A stretch of DNA of 39,995 nt from Nitrospira sp. Lineage in GTDB: Bacteria; Nitrospirota; Nitrospiria; Nitrospirales; Nitrospiraceae. The position numbers were made by a program, and so were the translations under genes. Shown piece by piece: positions 38,111 through 39,995 of this stretch; the first letter of the stretch is position 1; every line of letters starts with the position of its first letter. The notes beneath the pieces are model-generated. The model ran no database searches and had not been told where the DNA came from. It saw nothing but the letters and a program-made list of their open reading frames with translations. The stretch spans positions 1-39,995 of the forward strand of contig JAHBWU010000032.1 of the NCBI GenBank assembly GCA_019636835.1, written 5' to 3'.

Positions 38111-39967
38111 TCATTTCCCCGCCTTTCTGGCTTTGCGGCGGTCTTCCGGATTCAACAGCCGCTTCCGCAGGCGCAGGTTTTGCGGGGTCACCTCGACCAG
38201 CTCATCGGCTCCGATATATTCCAACGCGAATTCCAGCGTCATTTCGCGCGGAGGTGTGAGCACCAAGGCTTCGTCTGAACCGGAGGCCCGCATGTTGGAG
38301 AGGTGCTTTTCCTTGCACACATTCACATCGAGGTCCTCATCTCGGCTGTTCTGGCCCACAACCATCCCTCGGTAGACGTCGATGCCGGGTCCGATGAACA
38401 TGGCACCGCGTTCCTGTGTCATGAAGATGGCATAGCCCGTACTGAGGCCGTCCTCGTAGGCCACAAGCGAGCCATGCGGGGCCACGATCAGATCCCGCTC
38501 TTCCGCCGGTTCGTAGGCCGTGAAGACGTGGTGCATAATGACGGTCCCGCGGGTTTTCGCCAGCAGCACGTTCTTCAGCCCCATGATGCCTCGGGTCGGA
38601 ATGTGGTATTCCAAGTGCATCTCACTCGTCCCGACATCGGAATGAATGAGGCGCATGTGCCGCATCTCACCGCGGCGTTTGCCGATCTCTTCGATGACCG
38701 TGCCCTGATAGTTTTCCGGCACCTGGATGGTCAACTCCTCGTACGGCTCCATGACGGCCCCGCCTTCACGATGAAGAATGACCTCCGGTTGCGAGACTTG
38801 AAGCTCGTACCCTTCCCGTCGCATCTGTTCGATCAACACGGAGAGATGGAGTTCGCCTCGGCCCGCCACGAGGAAGCGGTCGGCGCTGTCCGTCTCATTG
38901 ACGCGGAGCGACACATTGGTTTCCAGTTCCTTGAACAGGCGCTCACGTAAATGGCGTGACGTCAGGAACTTGCCTTCACGTCCGGCGAAAGGACTGTTAT
39001 TCACCGAGAAGGTCATCTGAACGGTCGGCTCATCGATCGAGACGCGCGGGAGCGCAACCGGCCTGTCGATATCGGCGATGGTATCGCCGATACTCACTTC
39101 ATCAAGCCCAGCGACCGCGACGATCTCTCCGGCGGCTGCCTGTTCGGTGTCGGCTCGTTCAAGACCTGAATAGACCGCGAGGTCGGACACTTTTCCTGGA
39201 ATCTGCGCGCCGTTCTTGCCGAGGACCATGACATTCTGCCGCCGGGCAATTGAACCGGACTGGATCTTGCCGATCCCCATCTTGCCTTTGTAGGGATCTT
39301 GCACAAGGGCCAGCACAAGAATTTGGAGCGGGGCCTCGATGGTAATGGCTGGGGCCGGAATCTTCTCCAGCACGGTATCGAGCAGCGGGATGATGTCGGT
39401 ACCCGGTTTGTTGACGTCCAGCGTGGCGATCCCTCTAATCGCCGACGTGTAGACGATCGGAAAATCGAGTTGTTCGTCGGTGGCTCCCAGATGAACGAAC
39501 AGGTCGAAGGTGCGGTTGACGACGTCGTCGATGACGGCGTCCGGCCGGTCGATCTTGTTGATGACGACAATGGCTTTGTGCCCAAGCGCCAAGGCTTTCC
39601 GCAACACGAAGGTCGTTTGCGGCATGGGGCCCTCTTTCGCATCGACCAAAATCAAGACACCGTCCACCATCCGGAGCGTGCGTTCCACTTCACCGCCGAA
39701 ATCGGCATGGCCTGGAGTATCGACGATGTTGATTTTCACACCGTTGTAGATGACGCTGGCGTTTTTAGCCCGGATCGTGATCCCACGCTCCCGTTCCTGA
39801 TCCATCGAGTCCATGATGCGTTCGCCCATATCGTCGATCTTGCGATGGACGTGAGTTTGGCGGAGCACCGCATCGACCAAGGTCGTCTTGCCGTGGTCGA
39901 CGTGGGCGATAATGGCGATATTCCGAATATCGCTGCGACGGTCATGAGGCGCGCGTACTATGGACAT
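38111..39967 (-). CDS. typA: Translational GTPase TypA/BipA
   Basis: A 618-residue elongation-factor-like GTPase, full length. G1 AHVDHGKT is at 21-28, the switch I element [11 protein letters not shown] follows, then G3 [13 protein letters not shown]4 NKIDRPDA and G5 TSAIRG. The C-terminal part has the BipA-specific segment with [12 protein letters not shown] and ends in a basic tail (RRKARKAGK). It binds ribosomes and helps assembly and translation under cold and other stress. The ATG at 39967 has an AAGGAAG site about 12 bases upstream. Confidence 0.95.
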   Translation of the reverse strand: MSIVRAPHDRRSDIRNIAIIAHVDHGKTTLVDAVLRQTHVHRKIDDMGERIMDSMDQERERGITIRAKNASVIYNGVKINIVDTPGHADFGGEVERTLRMVDGVLILVDAKEGPMPQTTFVLRKALALGHKAIVVINKIDRPDAVIDDVVNRTFDLFVHLGATDEQLDFPIVYTSAIRGIATLDVNKPGTDIIPLLDTVLEKIPAPAITIEAPLQILVLALVQDPYKGKMGIGKIQSGSIARRQNVMVLGKNGAQIPGKVSDLAVYSGLERADTEQAAAGEIVAVAGLDEVSIGDTIADIDRPVALPRVSIDEPTVQMTFSVNNSPFAGREGKFLTSRHLRERLFKELETNVSLRVNETDSADRFLVAGRGELHLSVLIEQMRREGYELQVSQPEVILHREGGAVMEPYEELTIQVPENYQGTVIEEIGKRRGEMRHMRLIHSDVGTSEMHLEYHIPTRGIMGLKNVLLAKTRGTVIMHHVFTAYEPAEERDLIVAPHGSLVAYEDGLSTGYAIFMTQERGAMFIGPGIDVYRGMVVGQNSRDEDLDVNVCKEKHLSNMRASGSDEALVLTPPREMTLEFALEYIGADELVEVTPQNLRLRKRLLNPEDRRKARKAGK

Positions 39968-39995
39968 GATGACGGTACTTCCTTAATGACAAAAA

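Overview
The window is a piece of bacterial chromosome that looks like a Nitrospira-type genome (phylum Nitrospirota). This is inferred from gene content, not from a marker gene: many universal stress proteins, a PPi-type phosphofructokinase, NDH-2, a rubrerythrin / Fe-S protein / DUF3501 cluster, pentapeptide-repeat and TPR proteins, and TypA. There is no rRNA, tRNA or CRISPR array. Dense genes on both strands alternate with stretches of decayed accessory DNA.

Layout. 1-7264: the 3' end of a glycogen-debranching-type glucosidase, a tandem Usp protein, a CBS-pair protein, a beheaded TPR gene next to two REP-like palindromes, a small conserved protein, a single-domain Usp, NDH-2, a two-repeat lipoprotein and an HPF-cold-shock fusion. 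7538-12016: an accessory block with an overlapping APH-like kinase / P-loop kinase pair, an Mrr-like endonuclease, two unknown genes separated by a triple-hairpin element, and a DUF4258/YgiT-zinc-finger toxin-antitoxin-like pair. 12017-13833 is a gene graveyard: two transposase remnants of different families, a broken Phd antitoxin and a DUF2442 tail. 13885-15971 is a pentapeptide-repeat/hydrolase operon, followed by a dead nicotinamidase gene.

16366-18923 (minus strand) is a compact operon: a previously hidden 31-residue single-helix membrane protein, an MgtE-like transporter, a tandem Usp, an FmdB zinc ribbon and a small cytochrome c. 19349-24165 (plus) is a second operon: Usp, DUF2934, a large conserved unknown, PPi-phosphofructokinase, Usp. 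A Cys-rich MarR regulator and two lipoproteins follow. 26308-29593 is rubrerythrin / Fe-S oxidoreductase / DUF3501 / double PTPS protein, a likely redox-repair unit.

29613-34978 is a second accessory island: a RelE/RHH pair, a fused nuclease-methyltransferase (HsdM-like) with its specificity subunit, DUF2283, HicBA, and remnants of another specificity subunit and another RelE toxin. The junction between the methyltransferase and specificity genes carries a canonical -1 slippery heptamer directly before the stop, and the second frame is open through it. 34979-39967 returns to core-like genes: a small membrane protein, paired His-tailed periplasmic proteins with a thioredoxin-like protein and a peroxiredoxin, an unknown conserved protein, and TypA/BipA.

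Taken together the core genes point to stress survival and energy economy (five Usp proteins, PPi-dependent glycolysis, glycogen breakdown, ribosome hibernation, peroxide defence). The accessory islands hold defence and toxin-antitoxin genes in various states of decay.
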